Both the position numbers and the translations under genes were made by a program. DNA of 56,741 nt from Pedobacter sp. (GTDB lineage: Bacteria; Bacteroidota; Bacteroidia; Sphingobacteriales; Sphingobacteriaceae): contig JANXVH010000049.1 in NCBI GenBank assembly GCA_025351765.1, positions 1 through 56,741 on the forward strand. The letters are read 5' to 3'. Shown in pieces: positions 1-9,380 of the stretch. How positions within the stretch are numbered: position 1 is the stretch's first letter; the number at the start of each line of letters is the position of its first letter. Under the pieces are notes generated by a model, which ran no database searches, was not told where the DNA came from, and saw only the letters and a program-made list of their open reading frames with translations.

Positions 1-170
1 TTCCGCTACAAAGTACGCCACCCATTCCGGAGCAAAGTATGCCAGTATTCCGCTGGAAAGGTTACCATTTATTCCGCTGTAAAGTACGCCACTTTACAAA
101 AGAAATATATTTGTGAAGGTCTGACATTCCGACACAAAGTACACCACTTATTCCGCGCCAAAGTACGCCT
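1..170 (+). repeat. IS21 left-end multiple repeats (six copies)
   Basis: Six degenerate copies of a repeat with the core ATTCCGnnnnAAAGTACGCCA begin near 1, 25, 47, 70, 126 and 150. IS21-family elements carry multiple transposase-binding repeats inside their terminal repeats. Six on one side is a dense array, and spacing is about 21-26 bp except for one gap. Confidence 0.85.
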
Positions 171-230
171 CTAAGCAGAGTTTAACCGCCAATTACTATA
201 AGTTTGGTTTGTAACCAAACCCAACGTAGA

Positions 231-1796
231 ATGGCAAATAAGCTACTTAGTATGCATAAGATAAGACAGATACTTTTATTCCTTGAGCGCGGTGTCTCCC
301 AGCGGGCGATTGAAAAGGAAGTTAAGATTACCAGAAAAACAATTGCCCTCTACCTTGGGAAATTCCAGCAAACCGGAATTGATTTTAGTGAGCTCCTTAA
401 GCGGTCTGATGAACAGCTGGAACAGCTGCTAGGCTTATTGAAGCCGGTTGTACCGGAGGATACTGACCCCCGTAAAGTTCATTTCAGCAGCCTGATTGAA
501 TACTTTAATAAAGAACTTAGCCGAACCGGGGTAACCCGTTTACTGCTTTGGGAAGAGTATATTAAGGAGTATCCTGCAGGATTCCAGTATTCCCGGTTCT
601 GCGAGCTCTTACAGGAGCAGATGAGGCTGAACAATGCGGTAATGCATTTTGTCCACTATCCCGCAAAACTGCTTGAGGTGGACTTTGCAGGTGATATGCT
701 GCATTATGCTGACCCCTCAACTGGTGAAATGATTGCCTGCCCGGTATATGTCGCTGTACTGCCTTTTAGTGGATACAGTTATGTGGAGGCTTTACCTGAC
801 GCGAAACTTCCGCAAGTAGTGAAAGCCCTGAACCATACCCTGGATTACTTTGGAGGGGTTCCTTTAAGTGTCAAATCAGATAATATGAGGCAATGGGTAT
901 CTAAGAGCTGCAAGTATGAGCCTGTCTTTACCGACATGCTGGAAACCTGGGCAAACCATAACCATATTGCATTACTGGCAGCCAGACCTTATAAACCTAA
1001 AGACAAGCCTTCTGTAGAAAACAATGTTAAGATCACTTACAGGCGTATTTATGCAGCCCTGCGGAACAATACTTTCCATAGTCTTGCTGAACTCAATAAG
1101 GCGATCAGAGAAAAGCTGGATCAGCACCACCAGCTTAACTTCCAGAAGAAGATATTCAGCAGGCAGGAGTTATTCGACACCAGGGAAAAGGCATTACTGC
1201 AGGCACTCCCTGAATCTGCCTACAGCATAAAGCATTATACTAAAGCCAAGGTGCAAAAGCATTACCATGTGCTGGTAGGCGAAGACTGGCACTTCTACTC
1301 TGTTCCCTACCGCTACATTGGAAAAGAGGTACGCATCGCTTATTGTGCAGATCATGTGGAAATCTACTGCGACGGACAGCGGATCGCTGTTCATACCAGA
1401 AACTATACCAGCCATGGTTATACCAGTATTAAGGAACATATGCCCGAAAGGCACCAGGCCATCATCCGTCTGAAAGGATGGAGTCCTGAATATTATTTGA
1501 AAAAAGCAGCGGATAATGGGCCTGATACCCTGGAGTTCTTTAAAAAAGTAATGGACAGTAAACTCATCATCGACCAGTCTTACACATCCTGTCTTGGTCT
1601 GCTCAGACTAATGGATGCTTACGGATCCGCACGTATGGAGGCCGCCTGTAAGAGGGGTTTAAGGGGACATAAGTTCAGTTTTACTGCCATAAAGAATATC
1701 CTGGACAACAATATGGATCTGCTGGAAGAAGAGCCAAAAACCGAATTCCGTATCCCTGCCCATAAAAACCTCCGGGGTCCTGAAGCCTATAACTAA
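231..1796 (+). CDS. istA: IS21-family transposase IstA
   Basis: DDE-type transposase that cuts and joins the ends of the IS21 element, acting with IstB. The N-terminus has a helix-turn-helix region (about residues 8-42 from the ATG at 231). The integrase core follows, with acidic residues in LLEVDF (D151), KSDNMRQ (D217) and SVENNV (E263), a D-D-E arrangement typical of the family. A TTG at 204 would add nine residues, but MANKLLSMHKIRQ matches the usual IstA beginning, so the ATG at 231 is preferred. The length of 521 aa is normal. The gene is followed after 27 bp by istB. Confidence 0.93.
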   Translation: MANKLLSMHKIRQILLFLERGVSQRAIEKEVKITRKTIALYLGKFQQTGIDFSELLKRSDEQLEQLLGLLKPVVPEDTDPRKVHFSSLIEYFNKELSRTGVTRLLLWEEYIKEYPAGFQYSRFCELLQEQMRLNNAVMHFVHYPAKLLEVDFAGDMLHYADPSTGEMIACPVYVAVLPFSGYSYVEALPDAKLPQVVKALNHTLDYFGGVPLSVKSDNMRQWVSKSCKYEPVFTDMLETWANHNHIALLAARPYKPKDKPSVENNVKITYRRIYAALRNNTFHSLAELNKAIREKLDQHHQLNFQKKIFSRQELFDTREKALLQALPESAYSIKHYTKAKVQKHYHVLVGEDWHFYSVPYRYIGKEVRIAYCADHVEIYCDGQRIAVHTRNYTSHGYTSIKEHMPERHQAIIRLKGWSPEYYLKKAADNGPDTLEFFKKVMDSKLIIDQSYTSCLGLLRLMDAYGSARMEAACKRGLRGHKFSFTAIKNILDNNMDLLEEEPKTEFRIPAHKNLRGPEAYN

Positions 1797-1823
1797 TCAA
1801 TTGAACAATTATAATCTAACAGA

Positions 1824-2555
1824 ATGAATACACAAAACACAGTAGAACAACTCAAAGTCCTTAAACTTACCGGCATGGCCAAACGTTACGAGGCAGCACT
1901 ATCACTTCCTGTCCATGAATTGCAGGATGTCCATACTTTAATCGCCATGATCATCCAGGCAGAAGTAGAATACCGTGATCATGCCCGGACACAGAAATAC
2001 CTCAAGGCAAGCAAACTGCGCTACCATGCTTTGCCTGAAGATATCCTTTGTAATGCGGAAAGGGGGATTACAAGGGAACAAGTTCTCAGACTTTCAGATG
2101 GTATGTTTATAGAAAAGGGTGAAAATGTACTCATTACCGGTGCCACAGGTTGTGGTAAATCTTTCTTAGCATGTGCATTGGGACGCAGTGCTTGTTTGCT
2201 GGGATATCGCACTCAATACTTCAGTATGAACAAATTCCTTGATGCGCTGGCCCAGGCCAGACTGGATGGATCTTACCTGAAATGGATCAGGGGGATTTCC
2301 TCCAATAAGTTGCTGATCCTGGATGACTTTGGCCTTAAGGCATTGAATAATGATGCCAGAATAGCACTGCTGGATATCCTTGAAGACAGATATGGAAATG
2401 GCTCAACTATGATCACATCGCAACTCCCGATAGATAGCTGGTACAACTTTATTGACGAGCCAACGCTCGCTGATGCTATTATGGACAGACTGGCAGCTTC
2501 TGCTCACAGAATAGCCCTTACAGGTAAATCCTTGAGAAAGAAAAAAAATCATTAA
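1824..2555 (+). CDS. istB: IS21-family helper ATPase IstB
   Basis: AAA+ ATPase related to DnaC/DnaA helpers, which in IS21 elements selects target DNA and stimulates the IstA transposase. Walker A GATGCGKS lies at residues 106-113 and Walker B LLILDDFG at 163-170. A sensor-like TSQLP segment follows near residue 198. At 243 aa it is full length for the family. It follows istA by 27 bp, presumably on the same transcript, and ends about 50 bp before the right-end repeats. No damage is visible. Confidence 0.93.
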   Translation: MNTQNTVEQLKVLKLTGMAKRYEAALSLPVHELQDVHTLIAMIIQAEVEYRDHARTQKYLKASKLRYHALPEDILCNAERGITREQVLRLSDGMFIEKGENVLITGATGCGKSFLACALGRSACLLGYRTQYFSMNKFLDALAQARLDGSYLKWIRGISSNKLLILDDFGLKALNNDARIALLDILEDRYGNGSTMITSQLPIDSWYNFIDEPTLADAIMDRLAASAHRIALTGKSLRKKKNH

Positions 2556-2599
2556 ATTTGAAAAATACCACTCTTGCTTAGTGGTGAGACAGGCCGGTT

Positions 2600-2671
2600 A
2601 ACTGGTGTACTTTGCTCCGGAATAATTGGGGTACTTTACCGAGGAACACTGGTGTCCTTTCGTCGGAATAT
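2600..2671 (-). repeat. IS21 right-end repeats (three copies)
   Basis: Three copies of the IS21 end repeat in reverse orientation: GGTGTACTTTGCTCCGGAAT near 2604, GGGTACTTTACCGAGGAACA near 2629 and GGTGTCCTTTCGTCGGAATA near 2651. They mirror the left-end array and set the right end at about 2671. Confidence 0.8.
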
Positions 2672-2765
2672 CTACCTAAGTACTGCAGATCTAAATTTAG
2701 ATCTGAAAATCATTTATAAATAACTCAGCCTAGCAAGAGGCATATTCTTCAATTTTCCAACAGGG

Positions 2766-2890
2766 GTGTTGTAGGACTGAGAGTACCTTTGGAGGTACTT
2801 TGGAGGGAAAAGGGTGCCTCGAATGCTACCAGATAGCTAGTAGCCTGCACGAAAGGCCTTCCAAGCTACGGAGGTGCTATGGACAATATT
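2766..2890 (+). ncRNA. Candidate structured RNA, copy A
   Basis: The segment matches the motif of copy B and keeps stems despite base changes. AGTACC (2782-2787) pairs with GGTACT (2794-2799), GTAGC (2840-2844) pairs with GCTAC (2865-2869), and GGTAC near 2794 can also pair with GTGCC near 2814 by wobble. It has no match to a family I can name. It lies 230 bp upstream of the shared promoter, so its own transcription start is unknown. Confidence 0.4.
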
Positions 2891-3094
2891 GGGAATCAAT
2901 TGCACTAAACCACGACTAAGCCATGAAGAAAACCAGAATGAATTCGGAATTAACGCATTGCTTGATTTCTGTGCTAATTATAGGAGCAGAAAGCGGCAAA
3001 AGCTAAGCTTAAACCAAGACCTGTCGCATAAATAAAAAATATAGTTAACAGACTGTAAATCAGTATTTTTAATTCTAAAAAATCCCATATTTTA

Positions 3095-3126
3095 TTTGTA
3101 AAATCCAACTATTTTTCTTACATTTG
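3095..3126 (+). promoter_or_regulatory. Bacteroidota-type promoter in copy A
   Basis: TTTG at 3095-3098, a 20-base spacer, then TACATTTG at 3119-3126. This is a perfect match to the TTTG-N19-21-TAnnTTTG pattern used by the main sigma factor of this phylum. Copy B has the same arrangement with the same spacer length. Confidence 0.75.
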
Positions 3127-3464
3127 CACTTGTAATAAAACGAGCTTTTATAAGCCACAATTATACCAGCCTATCGGGTAAATCCCAACATTTTGTAGGC
3201 ATTTGGAATACACTCCGCCATCGCTGATCAGCAAAAAATAATAGGCAAGTATTCCGGTTTCAATTTTTTAATTAGTCGACTAGTTAAATTTAAACTGCCA
3301 GCTGCGATAGCCGGCAGCAGTAGTTCATTGACGTATTAAAGCCGGTTTGGCTTTGAATTAAAAATGCTTTAAAAGGGCCGCGGAAGTACTAGTTACCGTA
3401 ACCAAGAAACAACTTATGGTTAACTTTGGAACCGAATAATTCCAGTTAAATTTGTCGCAGCTAG

Positions 3465-3965
3465 TTAATTTTGTACGCTTGTAATGGCGTTAGAATGTCG
3501 TATGAATACCAACTGCGTTTTTTCATTATAATCAACCGGCACAGCGGGACTAAAGTTAGGGATACCAACGGTGAGCCTTGGAAGTCCCTTGCCCATAATT
3601 AATTTGTTGCCTTTTTTTAACATCCTTATTGGGTCGCGGTACCAGGTAGGTTGTCCATAATGTCTGTAGCTGAAATCGCCAATCAAGGTATCACCTTTGA
3701 TAAATCCACGTACATCTCCAGAATCTTTAAAGGTGCTTTGATAGCTGATCTGTAAAGTTCCTTTAAATAGAGATTTGGAATGAGATAGCAGGAGTAGGGC
3801 AGTATCGCCTTTGCGATAAGCCATATAGGTTTCTTTGACTAAGCCGGTGCTGGTCTGTTTATTACCTTGGCTACAGCTAGAAGCCAGCAATATTAGAAAA
3901 AGAAAAAGCACAGCATATTTAGCTAAAGCCATCATGTTTGGAGCGATTTTTATTTGGCGAGGCAT
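3465..3965 (-). CDS. Hypothetical lipoprotein
   Basis: A 166-aa protein with a lipoprotein signal: a hydrophobic stretch at about residues 15-28 followed by LASSC, where Cys31 would be lipidated. An internal start at Met11 (3935) gives a more typical signal peptide and may be the true one. The mature part contains repeated short beta-strand-like segments (GDTALLLL, GTLQISYQ, FIKGDTLIGDFSY) and resembles small Bacteroidota envelope lipoproteins of unknown role. It is a single gene with no clear operon partner; the next gene is divergent at 4137. Confidence 0.7.
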   Translation of the reverse strand: MPRQIKIAPNMMALAKYAVLFLFLILLASSCSQGNKQTSTGLVKETYMAYRKGDTALLLLSHSKSLFKGTLQISYQSTFKDSGDVRGFIKGDTLIGDFSYRHYGQPTWYRDPIRMLKKGNKLIMGKGLPRLTVGIPNFSPAVPVDYNEKTQLVFIRHSNAITSVQN

Positions 3966-4136
3966 GATTACTTAATAATTTGATCGTAATATACGAGAAC
4001 ACTTGTAGATATAAAATTCATGTTGTTTAAAGCCTTAGAAATATTAACTTTAGACGTGCAGAAACAATATAATTCAAACTAGCATTAAAAAAAACGCTCA
4101 TCAATCCCAGTTTGCCTATCAATAAAGTTTAATCGG

Positions 4137-5576
4137 ATGAAAAAATTAACACTCCAGAGCATTTGCGGTCTCCTGCTTATTTTGCTTTTGAATACGGTAT
4201 TTGTGGGTAAAACTATGGCTCAAATAATACCAGCTAAAACCACCTGGGAGGGCAGGCTAAGTGCGATAAGAATCATTTTAAAAATAACTGAAGATAGTAT
4301 CACAAAACAACCTGTTGCTGTTTTTGATAGTCCGGATCAAGGTGCGATGGATTTAAAGATATCTTCTTTAAAAATCACTATTGATAGCCTTACCGCATTT
4401 TCAGCAGTAATAGGTGGAGGTTTTTATGGTGCTTTCAATTCGGACAAGACAGAATTAACAGGCTATTGGAAACAAGGTGGTGTTATACCGCTAACCTTAA
4501 AGCGCGTTGAGAACCCAACAGAAGTTAAGCGACCTCAAATGCCTAAAGGCCCTTTCCCTTATGGGGAAGAAAAGGTAGTTTATAACAATGCAGATAAATC
4601 GATACAATACGGCGCCACGCTAACCATGCCTAAGTCGGCAAAGAATGTGCCTGTGGTGATCTTAATTACAGGCTCAGGGCAGCAGGATCGGGACGAAACC
4701 CTCTTTGGTCACAAGATGTTCTGGGTACTTGCTGATTATCTAACAAGAAATGGAATTGCTGTTTTAAGGGTAGACGATAGGGGCGTTGGGCAGACTACCG
4801 GACAGGTGGCAACAGCAACCTCGGCCGACTTTGCAAAGGACGTATTGGCAGGGGTAGATTTTTTAAAGACCCACAAAGGCCTTGATTTAAAGCAAATCGG
4901 ACTAGTTGGACATAGCGAAGGTGGCATTATTGCTCCTTTAGCAGCCAACCAGAGTAAGGATATCGCTTTTATTGTTAGCCTTGCAGGTATAGGCATTTCA
5001 GGAATGGAGCTTTGGAATTATCAGGCCAAGATTGTATTTGTGAAAGCCGGATTCAATCAAGAGGAGCTTGCCAAAATAGATGGGCTCTATAAGATGATGT
5101 ATGACCTGGGTATTAAATATCCGGATATGAATGATATAAAGAAGTTTTTTAAACCAGAATTTGAAGCCTGGAGTGGCAAACAGTCGGAAGCTTTTTTATT
5201 AAAATCTGGATTAAAAGGGCCAAATTCCGATAAGCTAATATCTACATTGGCCGATCGTTTTTATTTACCATGGATGAGGTATCTGGTAAGTTATGACCCA
5301 GCTTTAGTGCTAACTAAAATTAAAATACCAGTACTGGCATTAAACGGAGCAAAAGACTTACAAGTTGTTGCAAAGGCCAATTTGGCAGGATTTAATAAAT
5401 ACTTAACTTTGGCTGGTAACAAGCATTTTAAAACCATTGAGCTGCCAGGATTAAATCACTTGTTCCAGCATGCTACAACAGGCGAGATGCAAGAATATGG
5501 GACGATTGACGAAACCATTTCGCCAGAGATACTCCAAATTGTAGCGGATTGGATCCATCAAACTACAGGTAAATAA
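4137..5576 (+). CDS. Secreted alpha/beta hydrolase
   Basis: A 479-aa exported hydrolase. A signal peptide covers about residues 1-29 (ending MAQ). A roughly 100-residue beta-rich N-terminal domain is followed by an alpha/beta hydrolase fold from about residue 140. The oxyanion loop is near ITGSGQQDRD, the nucleophile elbow is GHSEGG with Ser260, the likely acid is in LNGAKDLQ and the likely His in PGLNHLF near the C-terminus. The overall pattern is that of serine esterase/peptidase-like proteins annotated as alpha/beta hydrolase in Bacteroidota. The substrate cannot be told from sequence. It is monocistronic. Confidence 0.85.
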   Translation: MKKLTLQSICGLLLILLLNTVFVGKTMAQIIPAKTTWEGRLSAIRIILKITEDSITKQPVAVFDSPDQGAMDLKISSLKITIDSLTAFSAVIGGGFYGAFNSDKTELTGYWKQGGVIPLTLKRVENPTEVKRPQMPKGPFPYGEEKVVYNNADKSIQYGATLTMPKSAKNVPVVILITGSGQQDRDETLFGHKMFWVLADYLTRNGIAVLRVDDRGVGQTTGQVATATSADFAKDVLAGVDFLKTHKGLDLKQIGLVGHSEGGIIAPLAANQSKDIAFIVSLAGIGISGMELWNYQAKIVFVKAGFNQEELAKIDGLYKMMYDLGIKYPDMNDIKKFFKPEFEAWSGKQSEAFLLKSGLKGPNSDKLISTLADRFYLPWMRYLVSYDPALVLTKIKIPVLALNGAKDLQVVAKANLAGFNKYLTLAGNKHFKTIELPGLNHLFQHATTGEMQEYGTIDETISPEILQIVADWIHQTTGK

Positions 5577-5981
5577 CCTTTAATCCCCGGCTGCCTTTGA
5601 AAGACGTTTAGGAAAATGGGATATGAAACCTAAAAAATGCCATCTCTGTACCAACATGGTACCATCTTAATACCATCTCTGTACCAACTGCGCTTGATCA
5701 ATAGCGGTTAAAAGGCTGGTTTTCATTTACAATGTTGACGTGGGTCTTATAACTGCATATAAGACGATTGCGCAACGCCGATAAACTAGCTATGGATTTT
5801 TGTCGGCTAACTGTTTCTAATTACATTTTCACCATACTGCATTATTGACAGTTTGCCTGCTTTTCTTGTTACTGTGCCAGTAGCGTCAACCAATTAGCCG
5901 AATCATTTAGTTAATTTATGTTAAATTGAACTGTGAGGTTTGGCTAGCTCAATTTTTTTTACTCTTTTTAAGAAAAAAACC
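5577..5981. other. Intergenic region with a 16-bp direct repeat
   Basis: No gene is visible in these 405 bases. CCATCTCTGTACCAAC occurs twice (5640-5655 and 5673-5688), separated by a palindromic ATGGTACCAT at 5656-5665, a possible protein-binding site or slipped duplication. No obvious promoter match was found directly before 5982. Confidence 0.5.
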
Positions 5982-6299
5982 ATGGCAAAGAACCTTTTAA
6001 TTGTCTTACTACTATTTATGGCACTGGGCTGTAAAAAACTTAAATTTAGTGATGACGATACAAATGTTTATAAGTGGAAAAGAGATTTGTATAGGGCGCC
6101 AGTGGAAAAGGAGAAGCCTGCAACCTTTAATTCCAGAGACGGAGGACTTATTGAGAACCAGAAACCTATCTTTTTAAATTCTGACTTTGTTGTTTTGACA
6201 GAATATCGCAAGGATTTACAGCAAGATAGTATTTATAAAGCCAGTGGAAAAACGCAAGTTTATAAGTATGAGAAAGTAGAGAGGGTAGGAAATTACTGA
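5982..6299 (+). CDS. Small hypothetical lipoprotein
   Basis: A 105-aa protein beginning MAKNLLIVLL, with a hydrophobic segment and a lipobox ending in LGC (Cys17), so it is probably a lipid-anchored envelope protein. The reading frame also has a start at 5940, but the 14 extra residues precede an otherwise textbook signal peptide, so 5982 is chosen. The mature part is charged and lysine-rich, with no recognisable domain. No partners are evident. Confidence 0.6.
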   Translation: MAKNLLIVLLLFMALGCKKLKFSDDDTNVYKWKRDLYRAPVEKEKPATFNSRDGGLIENQKPIFLNSDFVVLTEYRKDLQQDSIYKASGKTQVYKYEKVERVGNY

Positions 6300-6508
6300 T
6301 GCTCTCTGTTTCATCATCACTCTTATTTCCAAGTATTTATAGAGGAAATATAACAAATATTATACTAATGTTAGTCTCTGGCTCGTTGAGGCAGCAGGTG
6401 CAGGATGTTATTTGATGTATTGAAATGGGCAGGTGGCATTTTTTTTAAGAATTTAATGTTAAGGAAATATTGTAATCTTACTTTCGGCTAAAATAATAGT
6501 CTCATTCC

Positions 6509-7414
6509 ATGAAAAGAAGATCTGCGTTAATGAATTTAGGGGGATTGGTTTTGCTTCCCTCATTAGGTTTTGGCCATGGCACTACAAATAAGAAGCCGGC
6601 GTTGCGCATTGCTCACATCACCGATGTGCATTTAAAGAACGAATTGGGCGCACCTGCGAAATTTGTAAAGTGCCTGCATCATGTTCAGCAACATTCGCCA
6701 AAGGTTGATCTCATTTTAAATGGGGGAGATGTTGTTTTTGATATGAACAAGGAAAGTATTGGCGCTATAGACGATCAATGGAAGCTTTTAAACGACACCA
6801 TGAAAAATGAATGCAGTACCCCTGTTAATTATTGCCTGGGGAATCATGATGTGTGGTGGAATGAGGACAGCAGGAAGGATGTTTTTTACGGTAAAAAATA
6901 TGCGATGGATAAGCTTCAGTTAAGTAATCCTTACTATAGTTTTACCAAAGGTGGTTGGAAATTTATCGTTCTGGATAGTGTGCACCTGGATATTGACAAT
7001 ACCTGGTACATTGGTAAGCTTGGTAATGAACAGTTTAGCTGGTTGGAAAGTGAATTGAAAGCCACTGATCCTAAAATGCCGGTTATCGTCATGTCGCATA
7101 TTCCCATACTTACGGCTCTGTTGATGATTGAAGACAATGTTGTAAATAAATGGACTATGTTGGGGGGCGATATGCATACCGACACTTCAAAAATTATCAG
7201 TCTTTTTTACCAGCACCCTAATGTGAAACTTTGCCTGAGCGGGCATTTGCACATGCGCGATAAGGTGCTATATAACAATGTTACCTATTTGTGCGATGGC
7301 GCGGTATCTGGTGCATGGTGGAAAGGAAATAGGCGTGAAACTGCCCCCGGGTATGGTTTGATTGATCTCTATGCAGATGGAAGTTTTGAGGAAAAGTATG
7401 TGAATTATTTGTAG
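6509..7414 (+). CDS. Calcineurin-like metallophosphoesterase, exported
   Basis: A 301-aa phosphoesterase with the full set of metal-binding motifs: AHITDVHL (residues 33-40), LNGGDVVFD, GNHDVWW, SHIP and SGHLHMRD. The N-terminus MKRRSALMNLGG carries a twin arginine before a hydrophobic stretch, consistent with Tat or Sec export. Family members hydrolyse phosphomonoesters or diesters with two metal ions; the substrate is not predictable here. It is convergent with the MOSC gene, whose 3' end lies 9 bp downstream. Confidence 0.88.
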   Translation: MKRRSALMNLGGLVLLPSLGFGHGTTNKKPALRIAHITDVHLKNELGAPAKFVKCLHHVQQHSPKVDLILNGGDVVFDMNKESIGAIDDQWKLLNDTMKNECSTPVNYCLGNHDVWWNEDSRKDVFYGKKYAMDKLQLSNPYYSFTKGGWKFIVLDSVHLDIDNTWYIGKLGNEQFSWLESELKATDPKMPVIVMSHIPILTALLMIEDNVVNKWTMLGGDMHTDTSKIISLFYQHPNVKLCLSGHLHMRDKVLYNNVTYLCDGAVSGAWWKGNRRETAPGYGLIDLYADGSFEEKYVNYL

Positions 7415-7423
7415 TGGATTTTA

Positions 7424-8230
7424 TTACTGCTTCATCTTTAGCTCATCATTAAGCCTTACCGTGCCCAAGTTATGGTGAATTAGGTTTTGTCCGAACATGA
7501 CTTTTTTATTGAAAGTGCGGTAGCTTGCCAAGGTTTTTAAAGGTTCTTGCCCTTTAGCACCTGTTTGTTGATTTACTGTAGTTAATACGCATCTGGCACA
7601 TGGTTTTACGGCAGAAAAAAGGGTGTTGCCTATGTAAAATTTGTTAAAGCCATCTTCGATGTGTGGCTCGCCTCCGGTAAATACAAAGTTTGGGCGGAAT
7701 CGATCCATTAGAACCGGTTCTTCAAGTTTTGTATTGAGTGCATCAAGAGAGGCCTTACCGATGATTAGGTAAGGATATCCATCGGCGAAGCTGACTATCT
7801 CATCGTTAGCAGCATATTTTGGGTCTACAAATCTTTTTTCTTCTCCACCCATTTTAATTAGGCGTACTTTTATCTTCAGGAAATCAGAAAACCACTCACT
7901 TACCTGTATCTTAACTTCGGTTCCGCTAGAAACATCATCCCAGATGCTTACCTCAATGGGTTTCCCATTGTGCTCTTCTACAGAGAAAGACGTGGAATAG
8001 TTCGGGATGGTTTTGTGGGCAATGGTTACCGTGGAATTTGAAATGCCTACTTGTAATAGCGCCAGTTTAAAGTGTTTTCTTTGGGTTATAAATGTGCCGC
8101 TTTCATCAATCAACATCCATCTTCTATCATATTGCAGGCCTCGTTCTTCTAGAATTGCTTCTTTAAGACTGATGCCTCCTAAAGATTTTATAGGGTAAAT
8201 ATTTATCTCAGATAAATAAAGAGGTTCCAT
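7424..8230 (-). CDS. MOSC domain protein (YcbX-like)
   Basis: A 268-aa protein with the N-terminal MOSC beta-barrel (INIYPIKSLGG, RGLQYDRRWMLID) and the C-terminal MOSC domain, including the conserved cysteine in PCARCVLTTV and the downstream TGAKGQEPL segment. YcbX-type proteins use a molybdenum cofactor to reduce N-hydroxylated compounds. The conserved Cys expected to bind the cofactor is present. It is monocistronic, with a convergent phosphoesterase gene on the other strand. Confidence 0.88.
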   Translation of the reverse strand: MEPLYLSEINIYPIKSLGGISLKEAILEERGLQYDRRWMLIDESGTFITQRKHFKLALLQVGISNSTVTIAHKTIPNYSTSFSVEEHNGKPIEVSIWDDVSSGTEVKIQVSEWFSDFLKIKVRLIKMGGEEKRFVDPKYAANDEIVSFADGYPYLIIGKASLDALNTKLEEPVLMDRFRPNFVFTGGEPHIEDGFNKFYIGNTLFSAVKPCARCVLTTVNQQTGAKGQEPLKTLASYRTFNKKVMFGQNLIHHNLGTVRLNDELKMKQ

Positions 8231-8470
8231 GATTAGTTTCTGTTTTAAAAGCTAGTAATATTAATCTGCCAAATGCGCACTTGCGTAAATGAGTAATTCC
8301 TATATATTTGTTCTACCAAATTAAACAAAATGAGCGCACTCGTCTAGCAATAGCTGGTGTTATCCTGTGCGTAAGATATTACACTGAAAAAAGTAATAAT
8401 GAAGGATAAAATGAGCGTCTTTTTCATAAGATTGCACTAAGATTTTTTATAAATGTAATACTTTTTACGG

Positions 8471-9070
8471 CTATCTAATATCATTTAATCCTTTTCCACT
8501 TAAAATTTGAGGTATAAGCTTTTCTATCCTTTCCTTGCGTGTTTTGGATTGTTTGGCTGCGCTAAAGTGCAGATAGTATGCTCTTTGTCGCCCTGGTGTA
8601 AGTGATTCAAAAGCGATTTTCAAAGTAGGCATTTCATCTAATTTCTTTTGAAATTCTTCGGGGATATTAAATTGTTCAGTCGTTTTTAGCTCCACTTTTA
8701 AGCCTGCTTTTTCCACCGCTATGGCTTCATTGATATAGGATTTAATGCTTGCTTCCTGGTCTATTATTTCAAGGATATTGGTAAAACGAAGTTGCCGGGC
8801 AGACTGAACATTCTTTGTTTGCTGAATCAAAATGCCCTTGGCATCTTTTAATAAGACTCCTTTGAAGAATAAAAGCGCACAGTACTCTTTAAAGGCATGG
8901 ATTAAAACAATATTGTTCTGCTGTAACGTGTAGGTGGGAACGCCCCATTTTAGTTCTTCCGTTAATTTACAGTCGAGAACGATGTTTCTCAATTTCTCTT
9001 GTTCAAGCTGCCATTTCTTGGCTTTATTGAAATAAAAATCAACGCTTGGATTCATTTCACCTGTTTTCAT
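8471..9070 (-). CDS. YdeI/OmpD-associated family protein (DUF1801-like N-terminus)
   Basis: A 199-aa protein. Residues 5-110 resemble the DUF1801 fold (FYFNKAKKWQ, LTEELKWGVPTY, LIHAFKEYCALLFFKG). Residues 130-199 resemble the bacteriocin-protection YdeI/OmpD-associated domain (FQKKLDEMP, RQRAYYLHFS, RKERIEKLIPQIL). Its biochemical role is unknown. It is the last gene of a four-gene operon headed by an ArsR regulator and overlaps the upstream DoxX-like gene by 4 bp. Confidence 0.8.
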   Translation of the reverse strand: MKTGEMNPSVDFYFNKAKKWQLEQEKLRNIVLDCKLTEELKWGVPTYTLQQNNIVLIHAFKEYCALLFFKGVLLKDAKGILIQQTKNVQSARQLRFTNILEIIDQEASIKSYINEAIAVEKAGLKVELKTTEQFNIPEEFQKKLDEMPTLKIAFESLTPGRQRAYYLHFSAAKQSKTRKERIEKLIPQILSGKGLNDIR

Positions 9071-9372
9071 GGTGTGTTATTATTGCTTAAATTCTTCGCA
9101 CTGCTGGGGTAATAACTTTGTTTTAAATACCAAGATACGCAAGTCAATACAAGTAATAACACCGGCCCGAAGAAATCTATGGCAACATCGCCAAGGGCAA
9201 GATGAGACAATACCGCGCCAATTATAGTTAGGAAGTATAAGGGATAACCAAGATGGGTCATCATAATTACTTCTTCTTTTGTTTTGATTAGTTGAACTAT
9301 TCCGGTGGACAACATTCCGAGCGCTAACCAGATGGTAGCTACCCAATAAATGATTTTTGTTATTTTTGTCAT
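9067..9372 (-). CDS. DoxX-like small membrane protein
   Basis: A 101-aa protein with four predicted membrane segments (starting about residues 6, 40, 55 and 70) and the pattern TGIVQL...THLGYP.YFLTIIG seen in DoxX-like proteins of Bacteroidota. It lies third in an operon with ArsR and AHSA1 proteins, a common arrangement in which the operon responds to an unknown signal. It overlaps the next gene by 4 bp, so translation is probably coupled. A specific function is not known. Confidence 0.8.
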   Translation of the reverse strand: MTKITKIIYWVATIWLALGMLSTGIVQLIKTKEEVIMMTHLGYPLYFLTIIGAVLSHLALGDVAIDFFGPVLLLVLTCVSWYLKQSYYPSSAKNLSNNNTP

Positions 9373-9380
9373 GTCTATTT

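Larger units (their letters stand above)
1..2671 (+). mobile_element. IS21-family insertion sequence
   Basis: A complete-looking IS21-type element: an istA transposase gene and an istB helper ATPase gene in the same direction, flanked by arrays of a roughly 20-bp repeat (ATTCCG...AAAGTACGCCA) in one orientation on the left and in the reverse orientation on the right. The left boundary may lie just outside the window because the first repeat starts at base 1. No target duplication can be checked for the same reason. Both genes are open, so the copy may be active. It abuts copy A of the repeated segment described at 2755-3385. Confidence 0.9.
2755..3385 (+). repeat. Copy A of a roughly 0.6-kb inverted repeated segment
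   Basis: This stretch resembles the reverse complement of about 46563-47150. Matching blocks occur in the same order: a folded 110-base motif (GTAG-ACTGA near 2771 to TGGACAAT near 2888), an AT-rich block (ATAAAAAATA near 3032), a perfect promoter, AATAAAACGAGCTTTT (about 3136), GCTGATCAGC-AAAAAATAATAGGCAAG (about 3224), ATTAGTCGACTAGTTAAATTTAAA (about 3271) and TTCATTGACGTATTAAA (about 3325). A short coding relic reads SCDSRQ-stop-FIDVLK in one frame. The left side is cut by the IS21 element, and there is no intact gene. Confidence 0.85.

Noticed and set aside
5640..5688. The 16-bp direct repeat as an IS remnant
   Set aside because: No inverted repeats or transposase pieces accompany it. 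It is listed only as a direct repeat.
8290..8420. A short gene with its own promoter between the MOSC and YdeI genes
   Set aside because: There is a TATATTTG and an ATG, but the frame stops after five codons. It may be a deletion scar.
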